A stretch of DNA of 64,000 nucleotides from Paraburkholderia hospita (GTDB lineage: Bacteria > Pseudomonadota > Gammaproteobacteria > Burkholderiales > Burkholderiaceae). The notes beneath the pieces are model-generated. The model did not search any database, was not told the origin of the DNA, and was given only the letters and a program-made list of their open reading frames with translations. Positions 45,743 to 55,200 of the stretch are shown here, piece by piece (the stretch's first letter is position 1; each line of letters starts with the position of its first letter). A program made the position numbers and the translations under genes. Location of the stretch: positions 620,001-684,000 of the forward strand of contig NZ_CP026107.1 in assembly GCF_002902965.1 (NCBI RefSeq), read 5' to 3'.

Positions 45743-46830
45743 TGCGTGGCTCCCTGCGAGCGCACGACGATCGCGAGAAAGAGGGGAATGCCGACCAGCG
45801 CCGTCACGATGCCGACGGGAATCAGCACGCCTGGCACGATGAGCTTCGATGCAATCGACGCAAGCGACAGCATCAACGCGCCGACCAGCATGCTGCCGGG
45901 CAGATAGAAGCGGTGGTCCTCGCCGAACAGCGTGCGCGCGATATGCGGCGCGATCAGTCCGACGAAGCCGATCGTGCCGACGAACGACACCGCGAGCGCC
46001 GACAGCACCGACACGCGCAGCAGCGTGCCGAGCCGCAGGCGACGTACGTCGATGCCGAAGCTCGCGGCGCGATCTTCGCCGAGTCGCAATGCGGTGAGCG
46101 TCCACGCGTTGCGCATCGAGAGCGGCAACGCGACCGCGAGTGCGACGGCGAGCACCGCGATCTTCGGCCAGTCGGCACGCGCGAGCGATCCGAGCGTCCA
46201 GAACACGAGGCCTTGCAGTGCGTCGGCGGAAGCGATGAACTGCATCAGCGAGACGAGCGCATGGAACGCGAACACCAGCGCGATGCCCAGCAGCACGACG
46301 CCGGACGTCGTCATGCCGCGCCAGCGCGCGATACCATCGAGCATCAACGCCGACATGAACGCGAACAGGAACGCGTTGGCCGACACGAGCCAGCTTTGCG
46401 CGATGCCGGGCAGCGTGATGTCGAGCACGATTGCGAGCGACGCGCCGAACGCCGCCGCCGCCGATACGCCGAGCGTGTAGGGGCTCGCGAGCGGATTGTT
46501 GAGGACGGTCTGCATTTCCGCACCCGACAGACCGAGCGACGCGCCTACCAGGAGCGCCATCACCGCGTACGGCATGCGGATCTGCCAGACGATGACGTTC
46601 GTCGCGGCATCGGCCGATGCATGGTGAAACACCGCACGCAGCAGCGTCGAAACGGGCAGACCGGACGGGCCCGAGCGCAGATCGAGCAGCAGCGAGCCGA
46701 CGATCAGCAACGCGACCGCGCACAGCCACAGCACGCGCAGACGCGTGATGCGCAGATACCGCTGCAGGCTGGCGTCCGCGGCGCTTTGCTGCGCGCGCGC
46801 GGAACGAATCAGGGAGACGGAATCGGACAT
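45739..46830 (-). CDS. FecCD-family ABC transporter permease
   Basis: A 363-residue, ~10-span membrane protein. MPYAVMALLVGASLGLSGAEMQTVLNNPLASPYTLGVSAAAAFGASL is the FecCD hallmark, and GFVGLIAPHIARTLFGEDHRFYLPGSMLVGALML is the cytoplasmic coupling region. It forms, probably as a homodimer because only one permease is present, the channel of the importer. ATG 46830 (MSDSVSLIRSARAQQ) is preferred. It begins 11 bases behind the binding-protein stop. Confidence 0.92.
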   Translation of the reverse strand: MSDSVSLIRSARAQQSAADASLQRYLRITRLRVLWLCAVALLIVGSLLLDLRSGPSGLPVSTLLRAVFHHASADAATNVIVWQIRMPYAVMALLVGASLGLSGAEMQTVLNNPLASPYTLGVSAAAAFGASLAIVLDITLPGIAQSWLVSANAFLFAFMSALMLDGIARWRGMTTSGVVLLGIALVFAFHALVSLMQFIASADALQGLVFWTLGSLARADWPKIAVLAVALAVALPLSMRNAWTLTALRLGEDRAASFGIDVRRLRLGTLLRVSVLSALAVSFVGTIGFVGLIAPHIARTLFGEDHRFYLPGSMLVGALMLSLASIASKLIVPGVLIPVGIVTALVGIPLFLAIVVRSQGATQ

Positions 46831-46841
46831 TTCTGCGGCCG

Positions 46842-48101
46842 TTAGTGCGAGGCTTCGGCCGTGGACTGCGCGAGCGGCGCGTCGACCCACTCGGCGCCTT
46901 GCGGCGGCACGGCGAGGAAGCGCTTGTACAGTTCAGCCTGCGTCGCGTGTACGTCGAGATCCTTGAACTGCGCTGGATAGAACCACTTCGCAAACGCTTC
47001 GATCGCGAGAATGTTGTACGGTGAGTCGTAATAGTTGTGCGAGATGCCGTGCGCGTTGCCGTCGTGGATCGCCTTGATCGTGTCGAAGCCGGGACGCGCG
47101 ATCAGTTGCGCGAGGCTCGCGCGCGCATCGTGCTCGCTCGTCATCGCGCCGACGCGCAGCGACGCGAGGCCCGGTTTCGTGCGGCTGCCCGTCGCGATGT
47201 AGACGTCCGGCTGCGCGGCGATCACCTGTTCCATGCTGATGTCGCCGAGCACGCCCGGCACGAGACCTTGCGCGATATTGCGTCCGCCCGCTGCCTGCAC
47301 GAACTCGCCGAAGTTGCCGTTGCCCGCCGTGTGGCAGCAGCCCGCATCCCAGACGCCCGCGAGCAGATCGACGAATACCTTCGGACGCTGCGCTTCGGGC
47401 ACACGGTTCACGACGTTCTGCACGCGCGCCAGATGCTGCTGATAGAACTGGATGTACGCATTCGCCTGCTGATCGCGATGCAGCACCGCGCCGAGCAGCT
47501 TGATGCTTGGCAGCGTGTTCTGCATCGGATGCAGGCGGAAGTCGACGAATACGACCGTCGTGCCCGTCGCTTCCAGTTGCTTCACGAGCGCGTTGTAGCG
47601 GCTCGGGCCGTGTCCGGCGATGCTGAAAATCGCCAGATCGGGCTTGAGGCTCAGGGCTTTTTCATCGCTGATGCTGTCTTCCGTCGCTTTGCCGATCAGC
47701 GGAATCGTTTTGATGTCGGGGAATTTCTGCGCGTAGGCGTTGAAGGTCTGCGGGTCCATCAACGGCAGATCGCCTTGCCAGCCTACGATGCGCGCGAGCG
47801 GCTTCTGGCCTTCGAGCAGCGCGACGGCCGATAGCAGGCGGCTTTCGCCGAGCAGGATGCGCTGCGGTTCGGCGACGGGCACACGGATCGTACGGCCGGC
47901 GAGATCGGTGAGGGTTGCGGGCGCGGCCGCGTTCACGGGCGCTGCGGCGCTCGCCGGTTGCGCGGCGAGCGCCGGTGCGCTGGCCGTCAGCGTAAAGCCA
48001 GCCGCGAAAGCGAAAGCGACTGAGGCGGCCACGGAGGAGGCGGCGCGCGCCGCCGTCGAAACGGCCCGCCCGCAGGCCGAAGAAAGCACGGAAATCGACA
48101 T
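46842..48101 (-). CDS. ABC transporter substrate-binding protein, iron-chelate type
   Basis: A 419-residue periplasmic protein. A long, Ala-rich signal region (~1-47, ending ASAPALAAQP) is followed by the FecB/BtuF fold: TLTDLAGRTIRVPVAEPQRILLG, ALSLKPDLAIFS and GGRNIAQGLVPGVLGDISMEQVIAAQPDVYIATG. The mid-protein DAGCCHTAGNGNFGEFVQAA carries a vicinal Cys pair. It delivers an iron complex or similar to the permease. The gene heads the operon; a Fur-box-like sequence lies 14 bases upstream of its ATG. No TonB-dependent receptor gene is present nearby. Confidence 0.9.
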   Translation of the reverse strand: MSISVLSSACGRAVSTAARAASSVAASVAFAFAAGFTLTASAPALAAQPASAAAPVNAAAPATLTDLAGRTIRVPVAEPQRILLGESRLLSAVALLEGQKPLARIVGWQGDLPLMDPQTFNAYAQKFPDIKTIPLIGKATEDSISDEKALSLKPDLAIFSIAGHGPSRYNALVKQLEATGTTVVFVDFRLHPMQNTLPSIKLLGAVLHRDQQANAYIQFYQQHLARVQNVVNRVPEAQRPKVFVDLLAGVWDAGCCHTAGNGNFGEFVQAAGGRNIAQGLVPGVLGDISMEQVIAAQPDVYIATGSRTKPGLASLRVGAMTSEHDARASLAQLIARPGFDTIKAIHDGNAHGISHNYYDSPYNILAIEAFAKWFYPAQFKDLDVHATQAELYKRFLAVPPQGAEWVDAPLAQSTAEASH

Positions 48102-48114
48102 GATATAGTTACTG

Positions 48115-48134
48115 GATGAGAATTATTTGCATTT
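48115..48134 (-). promoter_or_regulatory. Fur-box-like site upstream of the ABC operon
   Basis: On the minus strand the site reads AAATGCAAATAATTCTCATC, which agrees well with the GATAATGATAATCATTATC-type Fur core, especially AATAATTCTCAT. Its place just before the binding-protein gene suggests iron repression. Confidence 0.72.
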
Positions 48135-48271
48135 ACCGGCGCCACTTTAGCCACGAGATGTAATGGCGATGTGTTGGAACGGCGCACTTTTGTAATGGAA
48201 TGTGTTGAGCCGATTTTTTCCGGTTGCAATACGGACAATGCGGGCTGAGTAGAAGAGAAGAAGAGCTTTTG

Positions 48272-48988
48272 ATGGACCACATACTTGTCGTCGATGACGA
48301 CCCGAACATTCGCCAGCTGCTCGGCGACTATCTGCGCAGCATGGGCTATCAGGCGACGACGGCCACCAACGGCGCGCAGATGAAGCAGATCATCCAGGCG
48401 TCGCAGATCGATCTCGTCGTGCTCGACCTGATGCTCGACGGCGAGGACGGACTCGAACTCACACGCGAGCTGCGCCGCGAGCGCGGCATGCCGATCGTGA
48501 TCCTGAGCGCGCGCGGCGGATTGCTCGACCGCATACTCGGCCTCGAAATGGGTGCCGACGATTACCTGCCCAAGCCATTCGATCCGCGCGAGCTGGTCGC
48601 GAAGATCAAGTCGGTGTTGCGCCGCGCGCGCAGCACGCCGGCGGGCGCACTTTCCGCCGATGCCGCCGCGTTCGTCAGCTTCGCGGGCTGGAAGCTCGAT
48701 ACGCGGATGAAGCAGATGCTGTCGCCCGAAGGCGTTGTCGTGTCGCTCGGCGGCTCCGATTACCGGACGCTGCGCACGCTGCTCGATCATCCGAACCGGC
48801 CGCTGTCGCGCGATTTCCTGCTCGACCATGTGTTCGGCAAGGAGCACACACCGCTCGACCGTTCGATCGACGTTTGCATCAGCCGTCTGCGGCATCAGCT
48901 GAAAGACGCTGCGCGCAGCGCCGCCTTGATCCGCACGGTGCGCAACGAGGGCTACATGCTCGTCGCCGACGTCGCGTTCGAAGCATGA
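48272..48988 (+). CDS. OmpR-family response regulator
   Basis: A 238-residue two-component regulator. The receiver domain has acidic D8-D10, phosphoacceptor D52 (VVLDLMLDG) and the conserved Lys in YLPKPFDPREL. The C-terminal winged helix includes LSRDFLLDHVFGKEHTPLDRSIDVCISRLRHQL. The start at ATG 48272 leaves GAAGAAGAG as ribosome site; the frame is open upstream. Its TGA overlaps the sensor kinase ATG. Divergent from the iron-type ABC operon, so it may respond to envelope or metal conditions; the signal is unknown. Confidence 0.93.
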   Translation: MDHILVVDDDPNIRQLLGDYLRSMGYQATTATNGAQMKQIIQASQIDLVVLDLMLDGEDGLELTRELRRERGMPIVILSARGGLLDRILGLEMGADDYLPKPFDPRELVAKIKSVLRRARSTPAGALSADAAAFVSFAGWKLDTRMKQMLSPEGVVVSLGGSDYRTLRTLLDHPNRPLSRDFLLDHVFGKEHTPLDRSIDVCISRLRHQLKDAARSAALIRTVRNEGYMLVADVAFEA

Positions 48989-50406
48989 GCGGCCGCACGA
49001 TGAAACTGCGTGCGTGGCCCGATTCGCTGTTTGGGCGGCTCGTGATGATTCTCGCCGTCGGCATGTTCGCCGGCCAATTGCTTACCAGCACGATCTGGTT
49101 CGAAACGCACGACAACCGCACGCTCGAAATTCCCGCGCGCCTGTTCGCGAGCCGTCTCGCGGATACCGTCCGGCTGCTGCAGCACGCGCCCGATGCAGCC
49201 GCGCGCGATGCGATCGTGACGCAACTGTCGGATGCACGTTACCGTCTGCAATGGACCGACACGCCGCAGCCCGTGCAGCAAACCTCGCTTGCGAAGCGCA
49301 CGGTCAGCGATCTGATTACGGGTGTGATTCGCAGACGTCTCGGCGAGCCGATCGACGTGCGTCTGATCGATGCCGAACTGCGTGACGAAGAACACAAGCA
49401 CAAGGGCATCCTGAGTCTCTTCGATTCGCGCATGCCGACGGGCGACTTTCACGTGCAGATGAAGCTGCCCGACGGCAGGTGGCTCGACGTGCAGGCCAAT
49501 GAAGGGCAGGCGGGCATGTTGAGCGAGCCGGGGTCGCTGGTGTTCGATTATCTCGTCAGGATCTATCTGCTTCGCTTCGTGGCGATCTGCGTGCTGGCGT
49601 TCGTCGCCGTGCGCTTTGCGGTTCAGCCGCTACGCGATCTCGCTCGAGCTGCCGATGCGCTCGGCCGCAATATCTATCGGCCGCCGCTGCCCGTCAGCGG
49701 TCCGCTCGAAGTGCGCAGCGCGGCGATGTCGTTCAATTCGATGCAGCGTCAACTGACGGAGAGCTTTGCCGGGCGAGCGCGGTTTTTGACTGCCGTGTCG
49801 CACGATTTGCGCTCGCCGCTGACGAGACTGCGTCTGCGCGTGGAGATGTTGCCCGACGCGCAATGGCGCGAGCGTCTGCGCGGCGATCTCGACGACATGG
49901 AGGCGATGGTGCGCGCGACGCTCGATGCCGTGCAAGGCATCGAAGTGACGGAAGCGCGGCATGAGATCGATCTCGATTCGATGCTCGAAGGGCTGGCTGA
50001 AGATGCGCGTGAGGCGGGGCATGCGGTCACGGTGGAAGGGCGGGCGGCGCGGCCTGTCGCGGGTTATCCGCGCAATCTGAAGCGCTGTTTGCAGAATCTG
50101 CTCGATAACGCGATTCGCTATGGCGGCGAGGCTTCTATTCATGTTGTCGATGATGGGCGCGCGGTGCGTGTCGCGATCTGTGACAACGGCCCCGGTATTC
50201 CCGATGAAACGATGCTGGCGCGTGTGTTCGAGCCATATTTTCGGGGGAATGCGGCGCGCACGGATGGAACGGGTGCGAGTAGTGGCACCGGGCTTGGATT
50301 GACGATCGCGCAGAGCATTGCAGCGACGCATGGCGGGACGCTGACGTTGCGCAATCGCACGGCGGGTGGACTTGAAGCGGAGCTTGTGTTGCCGCGTGAT
50401 GTATGA
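48985..50406 (+). CDS. Sensor histidine kinase
   Basis: A 473-residue membrane kinase. Span 1 is near residues 16-38 (LFGRLVMILAVGMFAGQLLTST), a ~145-residue periplasmic sensor follows, and span 2 lies near 190-212 (IYLLRFVAICVLAFVAVRFA). Then HAMP, the H-box TAVSHDLRSPLTRLRLRVEM, N-box LLDNAIRYGG, G1 CDNGPGIPDE and G2 GTGLGLTIAQS. It autophosphorylates and passes phosphate to D52 of the regulator encoded just before it; the genes share an ATGA overlap. The EnvZ-like architecture is clear; the stimulus is not. Confidence 0.92.
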   Translation: MSGRTMKLRAWPDSLFGRLVMILAVGMFAGQLLTSTIWFETHDNRTLEIPARLFASRLADTVRLLQHAPDAAARDAIVTQLSDARYRLQWTDTPQPVQQTSLAKRTVSDLITGVIRRRLGEPIDVRLIDAELRDEEHKHKGILSLFDSRMPTGDFHVQMKLPDGRWLDVQANEGQAGMLSEPGSLVFDYLVRIYLLRFVAICVLAFVAVRFAVQPLRDLARAADALGRNIYRPPLPVSGPLEVRSAAMSFNSMQRQLTESFAGRARFLTAVSHDLRSPLTRLRLRVEMLPDAQWRERLRGDLDDMEAMVRATLDAVQGIEVTEARHEIDLDSMLEGLAEDAREAGHAVTVEGRAARPVAGYPRNLKRCLQNLLDNAIRYGGEASIHVVDDGRAVRVAICDNGPGIPDETMLARVFEPYFRGNAARTDGTGASSGTGLGLTIAQSIAATHGGTLTLRNRTAGGLEAELVLPRDV

Positions 50407-50524
50407 AGCCGATTGCGCCGGCGTACCGACGCGCGATTTCGACGGAATAAGCTTCCACGCCCAGGTGTTCTGGTAAGGAAAATCACAAAAACGTCACCGA
50501 TATTCCTCCAACCGGATCGCAATC

Positions 50525-51082
50525 ATGTTTCCTTTCCGCTCGTACTCCAGCAACGTCATCCGCGCAATGTGCACCGGCGTGCAGCAGATCGTGTACCGGG
50601 CCGCGCTAGGTTGCGTCGTTCTGATGTCACCCTTAGCGGCGAATGCCGCCGATGCAACGCCACCTTCGCTGGTGCCTTCCGGCGCCCAGCCGTTTGCCGT
50701 TACGACGGCAACAGGCGTGCAGATGTATTCCTGCGAGTTCGACAGTGCTCATCGTCTGGGCTGGGTGTTCCAGCATCCGGAAGCCACGCTTTATGATGGC
50801 GCAGGTCAAGCGTCGATCCAACATGGTGCGGGTCCATCCTGGCAGGCGGGCGATGGCAGCCGGATCGTTGGTCGCATGGTGGCTCAGGCACCGAGTACGA
50901 ATCCGAGCAGCATCCCACAACTGCTGCTCGAAACTCACAGCACCGCGGAAGGCAGTTTGTCTGGCGTGAGATTTGTGCAGCGGCTCGACACAGCAGGCGG
51001 CGTGTCACCTTCTGAGCCTTGTGTTCGCGAGCATCAGGCGGGCAGTTCGCCGTATTTCGCGCGATACATATTCTTGAAGTAG
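50525..51082 (+). CDS. DUF3455 exported protein
   Basis: A 185-residue protein. An N-terminal signal (YRAALGCVVLMSPLAANAAD) ends near residue 42. The DUF3455 body shows FAVTTATGVQMYSCEF, WVFQHPEATLYDGAG, GAGPSWQAGDGSRIVGRMVA, IPQLLLETHST and the closing FVQRLDTAGGVSPSEPC. Family function is unknown; members are secreted small beta-rich proteins. It is transcribed alone between the kinase and the convergent peroxidase gene. An upstream run of polar codons makes the true start uncertain by a few residues. Confidence 0.85.
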   Translation: MFPFRSYSSNVIRAMCTGVQQIVYRAALGCVVLMSPLAANAADATPPSLVPSGAQPFAVTTATGVQMYSCEFDSAHRLGWVFQHPEATLYDGAGQASIQHGAGPSWQAGDGSRIVGRMVAQAPSTNPSSIPQLLLETHSTAEGSLSGVRFVQRLDTAGGVSPSEPCVREHQAGSSPYFARYIFLK

Positions 51083-51167
51083 CGTTCTGCTTAGGTCGCG
51101 CGCACCTGCAAACTTGTTATGAAGCATGCAGATACGCGCGACGTCGCCCTCGCGAGCGATGCGAGTA

Positions 51168-52610
51168 TTAAGGCTTGTAACCGTCAGTTAGCGTGTTCAT
51201 GAACGCAATGATGTCCTGGATGTCATCGTCGGTCATCGCAGGTTTTTCGCCCAGTTTGCGGTCAAACGGCGCGTCGGCGACGTCGATATTCGCGTGGTAC
51301 TTCGCGGGAAGATCGTCGTACTTTTCCGGCTTGCCTGCTGCGTCGAGCGGATAGATCTTTTCGGGACTCGTATTGCGCAGGTTATAGAAGTCCATCACGT
51401 GCTTCAGGTCGTGGTAGACGCCGTTGTGGAAAAACGCGTGTCGCGTGGCGACGTTGCGCAAGGTCGGCGTCAAAAACATCCCACAGTATTGCGTTAGCGT
51501 AGCTGCGTCGTCACGGAAAGGACCGCATACGCCCATATCGTAGAAATTCTGGTCCTTGTTGATGGACAGGTCACGATTGCGCGGCACGCCCAGTGCCTCG
51601 TATTGCGTGTCGGTGAATAGCGGCGGCAAATGGTCGGCCGTCGGCTTGCTCAGATGGCATCCCGCGCAGTTTGCCTTGTCAGGATCGTTGAACAGGCGCA
51701 AGCCGCGCATCTCCGCTTGTGTCAGACGTGCCTTGCCCTGGAGCCAGTAGTCGTACTTGCTCGTGAAGCGATGGAAGGATGGGTCTTCGAACTGGTAGCG
51801 TCCCACTGCGAACATCGCTTCGTCGAAGAGCAGATCGGGCTGGTTAATGATCCGGTCGCCAAACAGCTGCTTGAACTGGTCGAGATACTTCGCATTCAGC
51901 AGCTTGTGTACGACCTCGCCGGTGCTCTTGTTGGCCATTTCGACGGGATTCAGCATCGGGCCGCTCGCCTGATCCTGCAGCGTGCTCGCGCGGCCGTCCC
52001 AGAACAGGCCGCCCTGCGGGACGAGTGCGGGTGCCGCGGGCGCGACGCCTGCCGTTTTCACCGCGCGTTGCGTGCCGCTTGCTGCCGTGGCCAGTTGATC
52101 GAGCGTGACGGGCGCGGCGTCCATGTCGTTTTGATCGGGGCCAATCGAGAACGGCGCCTGGCGGTAGAGGTACGCGAGCGACGGCGGCGGCCGGTAGCCC
52201 GCGTCGGTCATATGCGGACCGCCGAGCTGTACGGACAGGTCATTCGGTGGCCCGTAGGCATGCTCCGCGCTGTGGCACGACGCGCACGATTGCTTGCCCG
52301 ACGCTGAGAGCGACGGGTCATTGAAAATCTGCTGGCCAAGTAGAGCTACCGCGCTCAACGGCTGGCTCGGTGGCACGTGTAGCGCAACCGGCTGCGGATT
52401 CGCGCCGGTGATGTCTTCGACGATGGCGCCGATCGCAAGAGGCATCCGCTCCGGATAGATTGCCGCATAGGCGATAAAGGCGGCGCAGCCGGCCGCAACG
52501 GCGGCAACGGCCCAGCCGAGTGCTCGCAGAAGCTGTCGTTTGGCGCTCGCTGGGCGCGAGGGATCGCCGGCAGGCAGTGAGGGCGGCAATGCGGGGTTTG
52601 GAGAGCTCAT
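51168..52610 (-). CDS. Di-heme cytochrome c peroxidase family protein
   Basis: A 480-residue membrane-anchored protein. A span near residues 29-52 (LGWAVAAVAAGCAAFIAYAAIYP) is followed by two c-type heme sites: CASCH (residue ~105) and CAGCH (residue ~316). LLGQQIFNDPSLSASGKQS and ATRHAFFHNGVYHDLKHVMDFYNLRN are typical CCP/MauG-family regions. It likely reduces peroxide, or oxidises a partner, in the periplasm. The ATG at 52610 (MSSPNPALPPS) is chosen over a longer open frame. It lies 147 bases behind the phosphoesterase gene on the same strand. Confidence 0.9.
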   Translation of the reverse strand: MSSPNPALPPSLPAGDPSRPASAKRQLLRALGWAVAAVAAGCAAFIAYAAIYPERMPLAIGAIVEDITGANPQPVALHVPPSQPLSAVALLGQQIFNDPSLSASGKQSCASCHSAEHAYGPPNDLSVQLGGPHMTDAGYRPPPSLAYLYRQAPFSIGPDQNDMDAAPVTLDQLATAASGTQRAVKTAGVAPAAPALVPQGGLFWDGRASTLQDQASGPMLNPVEMANKSTGEVVHKLLNAKYLDQFKQLFGDRIINQPDLLFDEAMFAVGRYQFEDPSFHRFTSKYDYWLQGKARLTQAEMRGLRLFNDPDKANCAGCHLSKPTADHLPPLFTDTQYEALGVPRNRDLSINKDQNFYDMGVCGPFRDDAATLTQYCGMFLTPTLRNVATRHAFFHNGVYHDLKHVMDFYNLRNTSPEKIYPLDAAGKPEKYDDLPAKYHANIDVADAPFDRKLGEKPAMTDDDIQDIIAFMNTLTDGYKP

Positions 52611-52757
52611 GGCGATGATGGCAAAAATAATCCGGAAAAGACGTCGAGCCAGCACGTTGCCGCGCTGGCTCGACCCACTTCGAGTTATCTGGCGTCCCGC
52701 TGCCAATTTCACCGGCCTTAGCCGGCGATGCGTGAAACGGGCGGGACGCGCGTCGGG

Positions 52758-54587
52758 TTAGTTGGTCGCCGGCGCAGCTGCGAGCTTCGTACCAACGGTC
52801 GGGTCGAGGAAGACGGCCGGGTTGTTGCCCGCGCCAGCCAGGTTCAACATGCTGCGGATATCGCCGGCCGTTGCGTCGAACGAACCCGCGCCGAGCCGCT
52901 TGCCGCTGAGCCAGTTGTCTTCGATGAACTTGACGACCGACGCCTGCGTGATCTGCGTGTGGTCAACAAAGTTCTGCTTTGCCCACGGCGAAACCACGAG
53001 GAACGGCGTCCGTGTACCCGGACCACAACGGCCGTTGACGACGCCACCGTTGATGCCGAGCGGCTGCGTCGCCCCCGTGCTGGTGCACTGGCCCTGGCCC
53101 GACAACTGGTCGGCGCCCGTAAAGGTTGCCGCCCCGACGTGGGTGACGAGCGTGGTATCGAACGACGAGCTGGTGATTGCCGGCGTAACGTGGTCGTACC
53201 AGCCGTCGGAGTCGTCGTAGGCGATCACGACGAGCGTGTTCTTCCAGTCAGGTTGCTGCTGCAGGAAGTTCGTGACCTTCACGACGAATGCCTGCTCGTC
53301 GAGCGGGTCTGAATTGCCCGGATGGCCGTCGCCGATTGCCGGTGCCTTCAGGAAGCTGACCGACGGGAAGTTACCCGCCTGCACAGCCGCGAAGAAGTCA
53401 TCGGAGTCGTACTGGTGGTGAACCGGCGTGGCCGTATTGTCGAGCGTCGGCTCGGTCGAGCCGATCATCGCCGTCGAGGTCGGACGCTGGTGCGTCGGAT
53501 TGGCCGTCGAGGCGTAGTACTGGAACCAGGCGTGGTGCTGGACATAGTCAGCCGGCGCGCTGCCAAGCACGTCCGACCACGTCGAGCGCAAGCAGCCCGT
53601 CGTACCGTTCGCGTTGACGGTCTGCAGGTTGAAGCCGCCCATGAAGCCGCCCCACGTGACGTTCGCAGCGTTGAGCAGATCGCCGATGTTCTTGCCGTTC
53701 ATCATGCCCGTCGGGCCGGAACTGGCGGTTTGTGCGGCGGCCGTGCAGGTGTCGGTGGTCGGATCCAGGTCGCCGATCATCGTGACGCCTCCCTGTCCGT
53801 CAGGAATCGCATTATTGCTTGTCGTGACGGACGGGTTTTTCGGATTAGGCGTTAACGTCACGCCCTGATTCTGGCCCGAGATCACTTCGATGGCACCCGG
53901 CGTCGACGGACCAAACGTGTCGGTCCACGCGTTGTCGTTCATCGCGAAATTCTGTGCGAGGTTCCAGTACGCGGTCACCGTGTTGCCGTCGAAGTAGCCG
54001 AGCACCTGCGCCGATGAACCAAACTGGCCTGTGCTGCCTGCAACGATCGAGCTGGCCGACGTGAAGAGCGGGAACGCGTCCATCTTCAGATTGTCATCGG
54101 CGAGCTGTTCAGGCCCATAGCTGTGGTTCTGGCTCTTCGTGTTCGCCTGGGAACGGTCGAGGCGAAACGGTTGCGCAGTGGTCGTGGTCAGCGCGGCGCC
54201 CAGCGTCGGCGGCGCAGTCGTCTGGCCGTTGACCGTGGCGGCGACGATGTTGGGCGAGGTCGCCTGCGCGTTCGGGTTAGCCGCGCCCGTCAGCCCTGCG
54301 GCGGCGAGCGTGGCGATATCCGTTTGCGTGCCGGTCGCAGCGGTGAACGCCGGCTCGCCCGTCAAGTTCTTTGCGGTCGGATAGGTTGCGAAATAATGGT
54401 CGAAGGAGACGTTCTCGCCGAAGATCACAACGAGGTGTTTGATCGGCGTGGTGGTCGCCAGGGCATCTTGCGCGGAAACGACGGGCGGGGTCGACGCCGT
54501 CGTGTTGTTGTGCGAACTGCCGCACGCGGCGATGGTCAACAGCGCCGCTACAGCTATCGCGCTGGGTAGTATTGTCCTGTAAAACAT
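52758..54587 (-). CDS. AcpA/phospholipase C-like phosphoesterase lipoprotein
   Basis: A 609-residue exported protein. The signal ends in a lipobox, LLTIAACGSS, so it is probably lipid-anchored. The phosphoesterase fold starts IKHLVVIFGENVSFDHYFAT, the metal and nucleophile region of the AcpA/PLC group. DNAWTDTFGPSTPGAIEVISGQ, LKAPAIGDGHPGNSDPLDEQ and VIAYDDSDGWYDHVTP supply further metal-binding residues. It would hydrolyse phosphomonoesters or phospholipid head groups outside the cytoplasm. It pairs with the cytochrome c peroxidase gene behind it, a pairing I have seen in related Burkholderiales, though the functional link is unclear. Confidence 0.88.
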   Translation of the reverse strand: MFYRTILPSAIAVAALLTIAACGSSHNNTTASTPPVVSAQDALATTTPIKHLVVIFGENVSFDHYFATYPTAKNLTGEPAFTAATGTQTDIATLAAAGLTGAANPNAQATSPNIVAATVNGQTTAPPTLGAALTTTTAQPFRLDRSQANTKSQNHSYGPEQLADDNLKMDAFPLFTSASSIVAGSTGQFGSSAQVLGYFDGNTVTAYWNLAQNFAMNDNAWTDTFGPSTPGAIEVISGQNQGVTLTPNPKNPSVTTSNNAIPDGQGGVTMIGDLDPTTDTCTAAAQTASSGPTGMMNGKNIGDLLNAANVTWGGFMGGFNLQTVNANGTTGCLRSTWSDVLGSAPADYVQHHAWFQYYASTANPTHQRPTSTAMIGSTEPTLDNTATPVHHQYDSDDFFAAVQAGNFPSVSFLKAPAIGDGHPGNSDPLDEQAFVVKVTNFLQQQPDWKNTLVVIAYDDSDGWYDHVTPAITSSSFDTTLVTHVGAATFTGADQLSGQGQCTSTGATQPLGINGGVVNGRCGPGTRTPFLVVSPWAKQNFVDHTQITQASVVKFIEDNWLSGKRLGAGSFDATAGDIRSMLNLAGAGNNPAVFLDPTVGTKLAAAPATN

Positions 54588-55200
54588 TTCTCGGGGGCTC
54601 CAGATTGCCGTTCAGCGCTCCGTTATGCGTGGAGTTGCTGGGTTTTTTTAGGTGGAATTGCAAGCTCACTTCAAGATGGAGGTGAAGCAACGGGATTGAA
54701 TCATTCCCATATTGCGTAATTGAGAAACATTCCTTACCGACCTATTACATACATTTGCATTTCTATTGCTTTCGTTCTTATTCGATGTGAGATGGAGCGC
54801 GTCGTCGGATGCCGCTACGGAGTTGGGTGATCCCGAGGTTCGGTGATTTATTTGCAGTTCATTTTTAAGCGTGGTGATCAGGTTTTCCCAATTCAATGAT
54901 TAGTGATGCAAACAATTTGAAAATGACGGAACGACGTCATGACGCCGAGTGCATTCTTTGCGCCGGCTACTTCAAGACCCGCTGACAAACCGGTTAATTC
55001 AATTCCGTCGGCAGGTGTGGTGCGCGAGGTTTGGTTCGCCACCGGGAGTGACTTGCCGCGCCCCTTCAGCAGGGCCATCGTTTCCGACAGTGCTTTTCAC
55101 AAAGTCGTGCGAATCATCAATTAAGTAGATAAAGTCGTTTGATGAATTTACGGGAAAACCCTAAAGTAGGGGCTTCCCCGTCCCATCGCACAACGCCGTC
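54588..55200. other. AT-rich divergent gap between phosphoesterase and chloride channel
   Basis: About 610 bases and notably AT-rich at 54690-54900. No gene was accepted; short frames on both strands have no family features. It contains promoters for both sides and, at 55150-55181, an inverted repeat just before the channel gene. Confidence 0.45.
55150..55181 (+). promoter_or_regulatory. Inverted repeat in the leader of the chloride channel gene
   Basis: ACGGGAAAACCCT faces AGGGGCTTCCCCGT across AAAGT, giving an imperfect stem 20 bases before the ATG, which has no clear ribosome site. It could be an RNA structure affecting translation or an operator. The role is unproven. Confidence 0.4.

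Noticed and set aside
45742..46845. 367-codon plus-strand open frame
   Set aside because: Shadow of the FecCD permease; extreme Arg/Gln/His content and no ribosome site.
49630..50331. 233-codon minus-strand open frame
   Set aside because: Antisense to the kinase catalytic domain and without family features.
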